Translations under genes and position numbers: made by a program
Part shown: one piece after another, positions 25,081 to 33,783 of the stretch
Position numbering within the stretch: the stretch's first letter is position 1
Layout of the letters: each line of letters opens with the position of its first letter
NCBI GenBank assembly: GCA_963557075.1
Contig: CAUWDA010000008.1
Coordinates: 1-64,000, forward strand
Length of the DNA: 64,000 nt
Source of the DNA: Flavonifractor sp963557075
GTDB taxonomy: Bacteria; Bacillota; Clostridia; Oscillospirales; Oscillospiraceae
Direction of reading: 5' to 3'
The notes under the pieces: model-generated
Databases searched by the model: none
The model's input: the letters and a program-made list of their open reading frames with translations, nothing else
Told to the model about the DNA's origin: nothing

Positions 25081-26190
25081 TTACACATTGAAGCGGAACA
25101 GGACGATGTCCCCGTCCTTCATCACATACTCCTTGCCCTCCGAGCGCACCAGGCCCTTTTCTTTAGCGGCAGTCATAGAGCCGCAGGCCATCAGGTCGTC
25201 AAAGTTGACCACCTCGGCCCGGATGAAGCCCCGCTCGAAATCGGTATGGATCTTACCGGCGGCCTGGGGCGCCTTGGTGCCCCTTTTGATGGTCCAGGCC
25301 CGGCACTCGTCCTCGCCGGAGGTGAGGAAGGAGATGAGACCCAGCAGAGCATAGCTGGCCTTGATGAGCCGGTCCAGACCGGACTCGGCGATGCCCAGAT
25401 CGTCCAGGAACATCTTCTTCTCGTCGCCGTCCAGCTCGGCGATCTCGGCCTCCAGCTTGGCGCACACGGGAATCACCTGGGCGCCCTCCTTGGCGGCCAG
25501 ATCCTCCACGATCTTGTAGTAGGCGTTGCTGTGGCAGTCGGCAAAGCCGTCCTCATCCAGGTTGGCGGCATAGATGATGGGCTTGAGGGAGAGCAGCTCG
25601 GCGGTGGCGATGATGGCCGCGTCGTCCTCATCGCAGTCGAAGGACCGGGCGGAGTTGCCGTCGTTGAGCCAGCTCTTCAGGGCGGTGAACACCTCCACCT
25701 CCCGCAGGTACTTCTTGTCCCCCTTGGCGGCCTTCTGGGCCTTGTCGATGCGGCGCTCCACCATCTCCACGTCGGCCATGATGAGCTCGATGTCGATGAC
25801 GCCGATGTCCCCGGCGGGGTCCACCGGCACGTTGGTGCTGGTGTCGGCCACCACGTGCATGATGTTCTCGTCGTCGAAGCAGCGCACCACATGGACGATG
25901 GCGTCGCACTCCCGGATGTTGGCCAGGAACTTGTTGCCCAGACCCTGGCCCTGGCTGGCCCCCTTGACCAGACCGGCGATGTCCACGAATTCCACCACAG
26001 CGGGGGTGGTCTTCTTGGGGTGATACATCTCGGTCAGGGCGTCCAAACGGTGGTCGGGCACCGTCACCACGCCCACGTTGGGGTCGATGGTGCAGAAGGG
26101 ATAGTTGGCGCTCTCAGCGCCGGCGTTGGTGATGGCGTTGAAAAGGGTCGATTTGCCCACGTTGGGCAGGCCCACGATACCTAATTTCAT
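25081..26190 (-). CDS. ychF: Redox-regulated ATPase YchF (Obg-like)
   Basis: Universally conserved P-loop NTPase of the Obg family that prefers ATP and associates with ribosomes. The 369 residues start MKLGIVGLPNVGKST with the P-loop at 7-14. DIAGLVKGASQGQGLGNKFL is the switch region, a coiled-coil arm follows, and the protein ends in a TGS domain with MKDGDIVLFRFNV. Full length. Monocistronic, with its own promoter and terminator. Confidence 0.96.
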   Translation of the reverse strand: MKLGIVGLPNVGKSTLFNAITNAGAESANYPFCTIDPNVGVVTVPDHRLDALTEMYHPKKTTPAVVEFVDIAGLVKGASQGQGLGNKFLANIRECDAIVHVVRCFDDENIMHVVADTSTNVPVDPAGDIGVIDIELIMADVEMVERRIDKAQKAAKGDKKYLREVEVFTALKSWLNDGNSARSFDCDEDDAAIIATAELLSLKPIIYAANLDEDGFADCHSNAYYKIVEDLAAKEGAQVIPVCAKLEAEIAELDGDEKKMFLDDLGIAESGLDRLIKASYALLGLISFLTSGEDECRAWTIKRGTKAPQAAGKIHTDFERGFIRAEVVNFDDLMACGSMTAAKEKGLVRSEGKEYVMKDGDIVLFRFNV

Positions 26191-26226
26191 CGGTCAGTTA
26201 CCCTCTTTCGGCATATTAGCCCAAAC

Positions 26227-26255
26227 ATTATATCCTATCGCCGAAGAAATTACAA
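26227..26255 (-). promoter_or_regulatory. ychF promoter
   Basis: Minus-strand TTGTAA (26250-26255), 17-base spacer, TATAAT (26227-26232), 37 bases before the ychF ATG. Confidence 0.7.
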
Positions 26256-26326
26256 GTGCCGCCGTACACCGGTATGCAGGTTGTGTTTCGGGCCCAACTG
26301 TGATACCATACAGGCAGTTCCCATGA

Positions 26327-26344
26327 AAAACGCCGGGGATCTCC
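26327..26344. other. Small hairpin in the ychF-ilvE divergent region
   Basis: CGGGGA-TC-TCCCCG in the 239-base region shared by the two divergent genes. No T-run; possibly a regulatory or repeat fragment. Confidence 0.3.
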
Positions 26345-26429
26345 CCGCTTTGTATCATGGTTTACATTCTTTTGTCCCATACCCTGCCATACTGAATACA
26401 AGCATTGAAGCAGCAAGGAGGCCATCCTG

Positions 26430-27494
26430 ATGAAGGAATATCCCGTTCAGCGCGCCGCGGTCCTCAAGCCCAAGCCCGACCCCGCCACGCTGGTATTCGG
26501 CAGAACCTTTACCGACCACATGTTTATGATGGACTACACCGCCGGCCAGGGCTGGCACGACGGGCGCATCGTCCCCTACGGGCCCATCGCGCTGGACCCC
26601 TCCGCCATGGTGTTTCACTACGCCCAGGAGGTCTTTGAGGGGCTGAAGGCCTACCGCTCCCCCGACGGCTCTGTCCAGCTCTTCCGCCCCACCGAGAACG
26701 TCAGGCGCATCAACGCCTCCTGTGAGCGCATGTGCATCCCCCCGCTGGATGAGGAGGACGCACTGGCCGCCATCGAGCAGCTGGTCCGTCTGGAGGCCGA
26801 CTGGGTCCCTGACCAGCCGGGCACCTCTCTGTATATCCGCCCCTTTATCATCGCCACCACCCCCACTCTGGGCGTCCATGCCTCCCATGACTATATCTTC
26901 GCCATCATCACCTGCCCCGTGGGGGCCTACTATGCCGAGGGCATCAACCCGGTGAAGATCTATGTGGAGAGCGAGGATGTCCGGGCCGTCAAGGGCGGCA
27001 CCGGCTATACCAAGTGCGGCGGAAACTACGCCGCCTCCATCCGCGCCGGGGAGCGGGCCGAGCAGAACGGCTATGCTCAGGTGCTGTGGCTGGACGGCGT
27101 CCACCGCAAGTATATCGAAGAAGTGGGCTCCATGAACGTCATGTTCCAGATCGGGGACACGGTGGTCACTCCCATGCTCACCGGCTCCGTCCTCCCCGGC
27201 ATCACCCGTAAGTCCTGCATCGAGCTGATGAAGAGCTGGGGGCTGAAGGTGGAGGAGCGGCTCATCACCGCCCAGGAGCTCTTTGAGGCCGGGGCCGACG
27301 GCTCCCTGAAGGAGGCCTGGGGCACCGGCACCGCCGCCGTCATCTCCCCCATCGGCGAGATGGGCTGGGAGGACAAGCATGTGGTGGTCAACGGCGGCAA
27401 GATCGGCCCTCTGGCCCAGAAGCTGTACGATACTCTGACCGGCATCCAGTGGGGCACCCAGCCCGATCCCAACGGCTGGACTGTTAAGCTGTGA
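26430..27494 (+). CDS. ilvE: Branched-chain amino acid aminotransferase
   Basis: PLP enzyme catalysing the reversible amino transfer between 2-oxoglutarate/glutamate and the keto acids of valine, leucine and isoleucine. The 354-residue fold-type IV protein carries the PLP lysine Lys195 in GGTGYTKCGGNYAAS. The family signature EEVGSMNVMFQIGD and the ending WTVKL of the long (BCAT2-like) subfamily are present. AAGGAGG precedes the ATG. No T-box or leader peptide is visible in the 240 bases upstream. Other branched-chain genes are absent, so it stands alone before its terminator. Confidence 0.94.
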   Translation: MKEYPVQRAAVLKPKPDPATLVFGRTFTDHMFMMDYTAGQGWHDGRIVPYGPIALDPSAMVFHYAQEVFEGLKAYRSPDGSVQLFRPTENVRRINASCERMCIPPLDEEDALAAIEQLVRLEADWVPDQPGTSLYIRPFIIATTPTLGVHASHDYIFAIITCPVGAYYAEGINPVKIYVESEDVRAVKGGTGYTKCGGNYAASIRAGERAEQNGYAQVLWLDGVHRKYIEEVGSMNVMFQIGDTVVTPMLTGSVLPGITRKSCIELMKSWGLKVEERLITAQELFEAGADGSLKEAWGTGTAAVISPIGEMGWEDKHVVVNGGKIGPLAQKLYDTLTGIQWGTQPDPNGWTVKL

Positions 27495-27525
27495 CGCCGA
27501 TCCCGACCCTTCCAAAACCCTTCCC

Positions 27526-27567
27526 AAAATATCGGAGCGGGGCCTGACGGCCCCGCTCCGATATTTT
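27526..27567. terminator. Bidirectional terminator between ilvE and the pseudouridine synthase gene
   Basis: Perfect 19-base stem (AAAATATCGGAGCGGGGCC and complement) around TGAC, with T's on both strands, between convergent genes. Confidence 0.9.
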
Positions 27568-27609
27568 CAGCTTGTCGAAACGTTTTTTCGACTCAAATTC
27601 AAGCCGTTC

Positions 27610-28467
27610 TCACCGGGCCAGCCGGCGGAACCCGGCGGGGGCCTCCGCCCGGAAGGTCCGCACCTCCCCGCTGAAGGGGTCGGTGAGGGTCAGCTCATGG
27701 GCGTGGAGGCACAGCCGGCCCAGGGGATCGGTGGCCGCTCCATAGTCCCGGTCTCCCACCACCGGGCAGCCCAGCTCGCTGAGGTGGGCCCGGATCTGGT
27801 TTTTCCGCCCGGTATCAATGTCCACCTCTAAAAGTGCGTATTTCTTTCCCCGGGCCAACGTGGTATAATGGGTCACCGCTTCCTTGCCGCCGCTGCGCAC
27901 AGAGTAGACCTTGTGGGCGGCGTTCTCCCGCAGCAGGGTGCGAATGGTCCCCCGCTCCTCGGGGGGCGCACCCTCTACCACCGCCAGGTAGCCCCGGCGG
28001 GAGACCAGCGCGTCCCATTTGTCCTGAAAGGCCCGCTTGGTCCCCTCATCCTTGGCAAATAAAAGCACGCCGGAGGTGTCCCGGTCCAGCCGGTGGACGA
28101 TGAACACCCTGGCCCGCGGGTCGGCCCGACGGACATAGTCGGTGGCCAGCCGGTAGGCGGTGCGGTTCTTTTCCTTGTCGCTGGCCATGCTGAGCAGCCC
28201 TGCGGGCTTCTCAATGACCAGCAGACGCCCGTCCTCCCAGAGGATGGGGAAGGGGGCCTTTCCGTCTCCCGCCCCCTGGGGCAGTACAGTCACGGTCTGC
28301 CCCGGCGTCAGGGGATGGTCGTGGCGGGTGATGGTCTTTCCGTCCACCTGGACCTGCCCCCGGGTCAGCAGGGACTTTACACTGTTGCGGCTCTTGCCTG
28401 CCACATGGTCCAGCAGAAAGGGCAGCAGCGTATCCTGCCCCTCCACGGGGTAGCGTTTTTCTTGCAT
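27610..28467 (-). CDS. RluA family pseudouridine synthase
   Basis: Isomerises uridine to pseudouridine in rRNA or tRNA. The 285 residues carry a short S4-like RNA-binding N-terminus (about 10-65) and the RluA catalytic core. Motif II is HRLDRDTSG with the catalytic Asp128. The later GRKNQIRAHLSELGCPVVGD is also typical. Most like the RluD/YlyB-type branch of Firmicutes; the exact target base cannot be assigned. Its start is only 31 bases from the divergent nitroreductase start, so promoters must overlap the neighbouring coding sequence. Confidence 0.9.
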   Translation of the reverse strand: MQEKRYPVEGQDTLLPFLLDHVAGKSRNSVKSLLTRGQVQVDGKTITRHDHPLTPGQTVTVLPQGAGDGKAPFPILWEDGRLLVIEKPAGLLSMASDKEKNRTAYRLATDYVRRADPRARVFIVHRLDRDTSGVLLFAKDEGTKRAFQDKWDALVSRRGYLAVVEGAPPEERGTIRTLLRENAAHKVYSVRSGGKEAVTHYTTLARGKKYALLEVDIDTGRKNQIRAHLSELGCPVVGDRDYGAATDPLGRLCLHAHELTLTDPFSGEVRTFRAEAPAGFRRLAR

Positions 28468-28498
28468 ACTCTCACATCCTGTCAGGAGGTTTTTTCAT

Positions 28499-29227
28499 AT
28501 GAATGACGTACTCCATCAGCTCCGGGAACGCAAATCGGTGCGGGCCTATCTGGAAAAACCCATCGCGCCGGAGGACAAGCAGGCCATTCTGGAGGCGGCC
28601 TGCGCCGCCCCCACGGCGGGCAATCAGCAGCTCTACACCATTCTGGACGTCACCGACCAGCACCTGAAAGACACTCTGGCCGACACCTGCGACCACCAGC
28701 CCTTTATCGCCCAGGCGCCGCTGGTGCTCATCTTCTGCGCCGACTGCCAGAAATGGTACGACGCCTTCGCTTCCGGCGGCTGTTCTCCCCGGAAGCCCGG
28801 CCCCGGGGATCTGCTGCTGGCCTGCTCCGACGCCAACATCGCCGCCCAGAACGCGGTCACCGCCGCCTGGAGCCTGGGCATCGGCTCCTGCTACATCGGG
28901 GACATCCTGGAGCAGTGCGAGACCCACCGGGCGCTGCTGAACCTGCCGGAGTATGTGGTGCCCGCCGCCATGGTGGTCTTTGGATACCCCACCGCCCAGC
29001 AGCAGGCCCGGGAAAAGCCCCGCCGCCGGGCGCTCTCCCACATCGTCCATGAGAACGGCTACCGCCGGATGGACGCCGGGGAGCTGGAGCGGATGCTCTC
29101 CGACAACGCCGGACAGCGGCCCTACGCCGAGTGGCTCCAGGCCTTCTGTACCCGGAAGTACAACTCTGATTTTTCCAAAGAGATGAGCCGCTCCGCTGCG
29201 GCCTATCTGAAAGCCTTTGGCGAATGA
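28499..29227 (+). CDS. Nitroreductase family FMN protein
   Basis: A 242-residue FMN-dependent oxidoreductase of the NfsA/FRP-like branch. RERKSVRAYLEKPI (9-22) and APTAGNQQLY (37-46) form the FMN site, and SLGIGSCYIGDI is the conserved central helix. Such enzymes reduce nitro groups, quinones or flavins with NAD(P)H. The physiological substrate is not evident. AGGAGG precedes the ATG. Ends at a hairpin of the ATGGCCGCC repeat type. Confidence 0.88.
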   Translation: MNDVLHQLRERKSVRAYLEKPIAPEDKQAILEAACAAPTAGNQQLYTILDVTDQHLKDTLADTCDHQPFIAQAPLVLIFCADCQKWYDAFASGGCSPRKPGPGDLLLACSDANIAAQNAVTAAWSLGIGSCYIGDILEQCETHRALLNLPEYVVPAAMVVFGYPTAQQQAREKPRRRALSHIVHENGYRRMDAGELERMLSDNAGQRPYAEWLQAFCTRKYNSDFSKEMSRSAAAYLKAFGE

Positions 29228-29238
29228 ACCCCTACCGC

Positions 29239-29269
29239 AAAAAATGGCCGCCTATGGCGGCCATTTTTT
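29239..29269. terminator. Bidirectional terminator after the nitroreductase gene
   Basis: Stem AAAAAATGGCCGCC with complement around TAT, T-runs on both strands, between convergent genes; shares its core with the repeat family. Confidence 0.8.
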
Positions 29270-29282
29270 CGGTGACGGGCGC

Positions 29283-29678
29283 TTAACTGCGCTCCTCGAA
29301 GCTGGCGCCGCAATTGCGGCAGTTGACGGTGATCTTCCCCTTGCCCCGGGGCACCCGCAGATACTGTCCGCAGTTGGGGCACTTAAAATAGCGGTGTTCC
29401 TTATCCCGGCTGATGGTGAGCCGCATCTTGAACCACTGGATCACCGGTCCGGCCATTGTCAGGAAGCGGGCGTTTTCCGCCCTGCGGCGGTCAATGCGGC
29501 GGGAAAAGATCCGGAACAGATCCCACAGCAGCACCGCCATAGCCAGCCAGGTGAGCCAGCCCATGTGGGGCAGTCCCGACAGCAGAGTTAGCACCAGATA
29601 GAGGAAAAGCAGGAAAAAGGAGAGTTGATCGCTGCCATACCGTCCATACATCAGCTTGTGCAAGAAATTCATGAGCAT
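29283..29678 (-). CDS. Small membrane protein with C-terminal zinc ribbon
   Basis: A 131-residue protein of unknown function. Two membrane helices lie at about 18-35 and 39-56. A basic stretch (RRIDRRRAENARF) follows, then a cytoplasmic zinc ribbon with paired cysteines CPNC and CRNC about 18 residues apart near the C-terminus (CPNCGQYLRVP, VNCRNCGASF). This layout is common for small Firmicutes membrane proteins annotated only as zinc-ribbon proteins. AAAGGAG lies 13 bases before the first ATG, so a start at 29672 (third codon) is also possible. Confidence 0.75.
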   Translation of the reverse strand: MLMNFLHKLMYGRYGSDQLSFFLLFLYLVLTLLSGLPHMGWLTWLAMAVLLWDLFRIFSRRIDRRRAENARFLTMAGPVIQWFKMRLTISRDKEHRYFKCPNCGQYLRVPRGKGKITVNCRNCGASFEERS

Positions 29679-29730
29679 GAAATACGGTCGTCTCCTTTAA
29701 AGTAATATTGGGCGCACTTTTGATGTCTCT

Positions 29731-29759
29731 ATGATATCGCTTGCGGCTTTTTTCGTCAA
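29731..29759 (-). promoter_or_regulatory. Promoter of the zinc-ribbon membrane protein gene
   Basis: Minus-strand TTGACG (29754-29759), 17-base spacer, TATCAT (29731-29736). Confidence 0.65.
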
Positions 29760-29810
29760 GAACACAACCGTAAACATTTCATGAACGATAGATCCCACGC
29801 TGTCTTTCTC

Positions 29811-29839
29811 TTGCGGTTTGGGTCAAAAAAAGGTATACT
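29811..29839 (+). promoter_or_regulatory. Promoter of the dCMP deaminase gene
   Basis: Plus-strand TTGCGG (29811-29816), 17-base spacer, TATACT (29834-29839), 40 bases before the ATG. Confidence 0.65.
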
Positions 29840-29879
29840 GACGCCATCGGTCTACATCGTCAGCAAAGGAGGGTCCGCC

Positions 29880-30359
29880 ATGGGCCGCATCGACAAGGAA
29901 AACTATTATCTGGATATCGCTCAAACGGTGGCCGAGCGGGCCACCTGCCTGCGCCGCCGCTACGGCGCCATTCTGGTCAAAAGCGACGAGATCATCGCCA
30001 CCGGCTACAACGGCGCCCCCCGGGGCCGGAAAAACTGCGTGGATCTGAATTACTGCACCCGGGAGGCTCTGAACATCCCCTCGGGGGAGCGGTACGAGCT
30101 GTGCCGCTCGGTCCACGCCGAGGCCAACGCCATCATCTCCGCCGCCCGCAGCGAGACGCTGGGCGCCACCCTGTACATGGCCTGCGTGGACCCCGCCACC
30201 GGGGAGCTCATTGCCGGCTCCACCTCCTGCTCCATGTGCCGGAGACTCATCATCAACGCCGGCATCCAGCGGGTGGTCATCCGCAACACCAAAACGGACT
30301 ACTCGGTGGTCCATGTGGAGGACTGGATCCGGGAGGACGACTCCCTACCCCAATCCTGA
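29880..30359 (+). CDS. Deoxycytidylate (dCMP) deaminase
   Basis: Zinc enzyme converting dCMP to dUMP for thymidylate synthesis, resembling ComEB. In the 159-residue product the zinc and catalytic residues are VHAEANA (His79, Glu81) and SCSMC (Cys117, Cys120). The extra cysteine/histidine insert near GRKNCVDLNYC is typical of the ComEB branch. AAGGAGG precedes the ATG at 29880; the frame reads back further but without a ribosome site. Its product dUMP is also what dUTPase (44.0 kb) makes. Confidence 0.9.
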   Translation: MGRIDKENYYLDIAQTVAERATCLRRRYGAILVKSDEIIATGYNGAPRGRKNCVDLNYCTREALNIPSGERYELCRSVHAEANAIISAARSETLGATLYMACVDPATGELIAGSTSCSMCRRLIINAGIQRVVIRNTKTDYSVVHVEDWIREDDSLPQS

Positions 30360-30403
30360 CGCGCTTCCCCTAAAATGCGGCACCGCCGCCATCCCTCCGC
30401 GCC

Positions 30404-30432
30404 AAACCGGCCCGTCCTGGGGCCGGTTTTTT
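30404..30432 (+). terminator. Terminator of the dCMP deaminase gene
   Basis: AAACCGGCCC / GGGCCGGTTT stem followed by T's; the T-run overlaps the stop of the convergent trmO gene. Confidence 0.8.
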
Positions 30433-31129
30433 ATATGGTCTCCGACCCATCCGCCCCCTTGACCCAGCGGACCCGCAGGGTCTCCCCGTCCACCGAGAAG
30501 CCCACCTCGCAGCCGCCGAAGGCCATGCCGTACACCCGGTCAGGGTCGTGTTGGTAGGATGGGCGGGGGTCCCGAGCCAGCACTCCGGTCAGGGCCTCCC
30601 GCTTGTCCTCCGGCACCCGGGAGAGCAGTTCGGGCGGGAACTCCACCGCCAGCACCTTGCCCCCCACGTTGCCGGTAAAGCCCCCCAGCGCCTCCGGATG
30701 GGCGTCGGCGTAGGGCAGGTAGGGCTTGATGTCCAGGATGGGGGTGCCGTCCATCAGGTCGGCCCCCGACACCACCAGCACCGTACCCAGCTCCGGGTCC
30801 TTCCTGATGCCCTCCAGCTTTACGCAGGACAGGCCGATGGAATTGGGCCGGAAGGGGGAGCGGGTGGCGAACACCCCCATCCGGGCGTTGCCCCCCAGCC
30901 TGGGGGGGCGCACCGTGGGGGACCACTTGTCCCGCACCGCCTCAGAAAACTGCCAGATGAGCCAGATGTGGGAGAATTCCTCCAGCCCCCGCAGGGCGTC
31001 CGGATTGCGATATTCAGGCTCAAAGACGACGGTGGCTTTCAATTCCTCCACCAGCCCACTCTGCCGGGGGATGCCGAACTTGGTGGGAAAGTCGCTGCGG
31101 ATACGGGCAATGATATGCATGGGGATCAT
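30431..31129 (-). CDS. trmO: tRNA (t6A37) methyltransferase TrmO
   Basis: SAM-dependent enzyme that N6-methylates threonylcarbamoyladenosine at position 37 of certain tRNAs. The 232 residues show the UPF0066/TsaA signature: ARIRSDFPTKFGIPRQ, then SHIWLIWQF, then FATRSPFRPNSIGLS, and DIKPYLPYAD. The ATG overlaps the stop of the upstream GTPase-NYN gene (ATGA), with GGAGG upstream, so it is translationally coupled to a second translation-related gene. Length fits two-domain members of the family. Confidence 0.9.
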   Translation of the reverse strand: MIPMHIIARIRSDFPTKFGIPRQSGLVEELKATVVFEPEYRNPDALRGLEEFSHIWLIWQFSEAVRDKWSPTVRPPRLGGNARMGVFATRSPFRPNSIGLSCVKLEGIRKDPELGTVLVVSGADLMDGTPILDIKPYLPYADAHPEALGGFTGNVGGKVLAVEFPPELLSRVPEDKREALTGVLARDPRPSYQHDPDRVYGMAFGGCEVGFSVDGETLRVRWVKGADGSETI

Positions 31130-33777
31130 TTGCTTTCCTCCTGTGCCTTTTTCAGGGCGGCGGCCACCGGCCGGGACGGGGTGGCCCGGTTGTTTTGGGC
31201 CAGAATGGCGGCGATCTGTCCGCCCACCTGCTCCACTTCCGCCCTGAAGGTGGTGGCGGACAGGCGCAGAGCTCCGTGACCCAGGATGATGAGCTGCTCC
31301 GCCCCGTCGGAGGTGGCCACCCGCACCCGGTTGTGCCTGCCGATCTCATAGGTGGCCCGCTCGATATAGGTGTCCGCCGTCTCCGCTTCTTTGGTATACA
31401 CAACGTAAATATTGTGGTACTTGAATACATCCTGTACATTCCGGGGCACCTTGTAGGCGTCAAACACCAGGATGAGCACGCATTTTTTAAAGCCCTGGTA
31501 GTTGCTCAGCAGATCCATCAGCATCTGCCGGGCGGCGTCCAGATTGGTCTGGGCCACCGACTTGAGCTCCTCCCAGGCGAAAATGATGTTGTAGCCGTCC
31601 ACCAGCAGGTACTCCGGCCCCCGGTTCTGGGTCCGGACGTTGTACTTCCCCTCATCCAGGCTGGTGCGGGCCGGCTTGGGCTGGGGCCGGAAGGAATTGC
31701 GCTCCACCTTGCCGTAGGTGCGCTCGTAGATGGCCAGCAATTCCTTGTCCTGCTCCAGCGACAGGCCGGGAGCAGAGCTGCTCCGCCGCGTGGGGGCGGC
31801 GGGGGTCTCAGGCTCCGGGGGCGCTTCCAGCGACAGGCCGCTGTCCACATGGGCCATGGCCTTCACCTGGTCCCAGCCCACGTGGTATCCCGCGCCGTGG
31901 GCGCAGAACACCGAGCCGGCCGGGTTGTCCACATCCCGCTCCGGGTCGTAGCCCAGCGCCTCCACCACGGCCTGCTGATCGTGGCAGGGAAAATAGCCCT
32001 TCAGGGTGCAGCTCAGCCGCCCCATCCCTCTGGTGTAGGCGGCCACCTCGCTGCCGTAGTCCCGCAGCCCCGCCACCGGGGCGGAGCCGGTGAGGACGGT
32101 GAGCTCTCCCGCCGTCTCCGGCGGGTCGCAGTCGCCCCCCATCCGCTGCAAATCGCTCATAGCCCGCCCCACCTGGGGGGCGGGCACCTCCAGCCGGAAG
32201 GAATACCAGGGCTCCAGCAGGAGGCTCTCCGCCTCCATCAGGCCCTGGCGCACCGCCCGGTAGGTGGCCTGCCGGAAGTCGCCCCCCTCGGTGTGCTTGA
32301 GATGGGCCCGGCCCGCCAGCAGGGTGATGCGTACATCGGTGAGGGGGGAGCCGGTGAGGACGCCGGGGTGGGCCCGCTCGGCCAGGTGGGTCAGGATCAG
32401 CCGCTGCCAGTTGCCGTCCAGCACGTCCTCCGGGCAGGCGGTGTCCAGCACCACGCCGCTCCCCCGCTCCCCCGGCTCGATGAGCAGATGGACCTCGGCA
32501 TAGTGCCGCAGGGGCTCATAGTGGCCCACGCCGATGACGGGGGCGGCCACCGTCTCCCGGTACACGATACCCCCCTGTCCAAATTCCACCGCCATGCCGA
32601 ACCGCTCCAGGATCATCCGCCGCAGGATCTCCAGCTGGACCTGACCCATGAGCTGGATATGGATCTCCTTCAGCCGCTCGCTCCAAACCAGATGGAGCAT
32701 GGGGTCCTCCTCCTCCAGCTGGCGCAGCTTTTGCAGGGCGGTGACCGGGTCCTGTCCCTCGGGCAGGAGCACTTGATAGGTGAGCACCGGCTCCAGGGCG
32801 GGGGGCGCCCCCTCCGCCTCAAAGCCCAGGCCCTGCCCGGCGGCGGCGGAGCCCAGGCCGGTGACCGCCACCACGGCCCCCGCCGGGGCGGTATCCACCG
32901 GGCGGAACCTGGCCCCCGCGTACACCCGCAGCTGGTCGGCCTTGTCGCTCCAGCCCGGGCCCTCCAGCACCGTCTTGACCTTCAGGCTGCCCCCCGTGAT
33001 CTTCATCCAGGCCAGCCGCCCCCCCTGGCTGTCCCGGGAGATCTTGAAGATGCGGGCCCCGAACTCCGTCCCGTACACCGGCCGGGGGGCGTATTGCTCC
33101 AGGCCCTGCAAAAGCTCCTCCACCCCCTCCAGCCGCAGGGCGGAGCCAAACCAGCAGGGGAAGAGCTTCCGCCGGGCGATGAGGGCGGAGAGGGCCGCGT
33201 CCGAGACCGTCCCCGTCTCCAAATAGTCCTCCAGCAGGGACTCGTCGCACAGGGCGGCCTGCTCGAAGAGGGCCTCCCCATCCGCCATATCCACGCAGCC
33301 CTCGTCCAGCTTCCCCTTCAGTTCCCCCAGCAGGGCCGCTCTGTCAGTCCCCGCCAGGTCCATTTTGTTGACAAAGAGGAAGGTGGGCACACGGTAGCGC
33401 TCCAGCAGCTTCCACAGGGTATGGGTGTGGCCCTGGACCCCGTCGGTGCCGCTCACCACCAGGACGGCGCAGTCCAGCACCGACAGGGTGCGCTCCATCT
33501 CTGCGGAGAAGTCCACGTGGCCCGGGGTGTCCAGCAGGGTGATCTCCACCGTCTCCAAGGGGAGAACCGCCTGCTTGGAGAAGATGGTGATGCCCCGCTC
33601 CTTCTCCATTGGGTCGGTGTCCAAAAAGGCGTCCCCGTGGTCCACCCGCCCCAGCTTTTTCAGCGCTCCGCAGGCATAGAGCAGGCCCTCGCTGAGGGTG
33701 GTCTTGCCTGCGTCCACATGGGCCAACAGACCGGCACATATCTGTTTTTTGCTGGTTTCAGGCTTCTGCTCGCCCAT
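31126..33777 (-). CDS. TetM-like ribosomal GTPase fused to a YacP/Rae1-type NYN nuclease domain
   Basis: An 883-residue translational GTPase of the TetM/EF-G group with an added C-terminal domain. G1 is AHVDAGKTT (19-27), followed by DTPGHVDF and NKMD; EF-G-like domains II-V run to about residue 650. The domain-IV tip, which in true tetracycline-protection proteins reads about YYSPVS, here reads RAHLKHTEGGDFR, so tetracycline resistance is unlikely. A linker (660-720) leads to an NYN/PIN-like domain (723-865). Acidic residues fit a nuclease site: DGYN (Asp727), FDAYK (Asp773), TADTY (Asp802) and TSDGAEQ (Asp824). In Bacillus, YacP/Rae1 cuts mRNA on the ribosome. The fusion suggests a factor that binds stalled ribosomes and cleaves their mRNA (inference). 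Confidence 0.85.
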   Translation of the reverse strand: MGEQKPETSKKQICAGLLAHVDAGKTTLSEGLLYACGALKKLGRVDHGDAFLDTDPMEKERGITIFSKQAVLPLETVEITLLDTPGHVDFSAEMERTLSVLDCAVLVVSGTDGVQGHTHTLWKLLERYRVPTFLFVNKMDLAGTDRAALLGELKGKLDEGCVDMADGEALFEQAALCDESLLEDYLETGTVSDAALSALIARRKLFPCWFGSALRLEGVEELLQGLEQYAPRPVYGTEFGARIFKISRDSQGGRLAWMKITGGSLKVKTVLEGPGWSDKADQLRVYAGARFRPVDTAPAGAVVAVTGLGSAAAGQGLGFEAEGAPPALEPVLTYQVLLPEGQDPVTALQKLRQLEEEDPMLHLVWSERLKEIHIQLMGQVQLEILRRMILERFGMAVEFGQGGIVYRETVAAPVIGVGHYEPLRHYAEVHLLIEPGERGSGVVLDTACPEDVLDGNWQRLILTHLAERAHPGVLTGSPLTDVRITLLAGRAHLKHTEGGDFRQATYRAVRQGLMEAESLLLEPWYSFRLEVPAPQVGRAMSDLQRMGGDCDPPETAGELTVLTGSAPVAGLRDYGSEVAAYTRGMGRLSCTLKGYFPCHDQQAVVEALGYDPERDVDNPAGSVFCAHGAGYHVGWDQVKAMAHVDSGLSLEAPPEPETPAAPTRRSSSAPGLSLEQDKELLAIYERTYGKVERNSFRPQPKPARTSLDEGKYNVRTQNRGPEYLLVDGYNIIFAWEELKSVAQTNLDAARQMLMDLLSNYQGFKKCVLILVFDAYKVPRNVQDVFKYHNIYVVYTKEAETADTYIERATYEIGRHNRVRVATSDGAEQLIILGHGALRLSATTFRAEVEQVGGQIAAILAQNNRATPSRPVAAALKKAQEESK

Positions 33778-33783
33778 GAAAAC

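Noticed and set aside
26191..26429. T-box or leader peptide before ilvE
   Set aside because: The region is short, contains the ychF promoter, and shows neither the T-box sequence nor a run of Ile/Leu/Val codons.
31126..33777. Calling the TetM-like gene a tetracycline-resistance determinant
   Set aside because: The domain-IV tip loop that displaces tetracycline in TetM/TetO is not conserved, and a nuclease-like domain is fused at the end.
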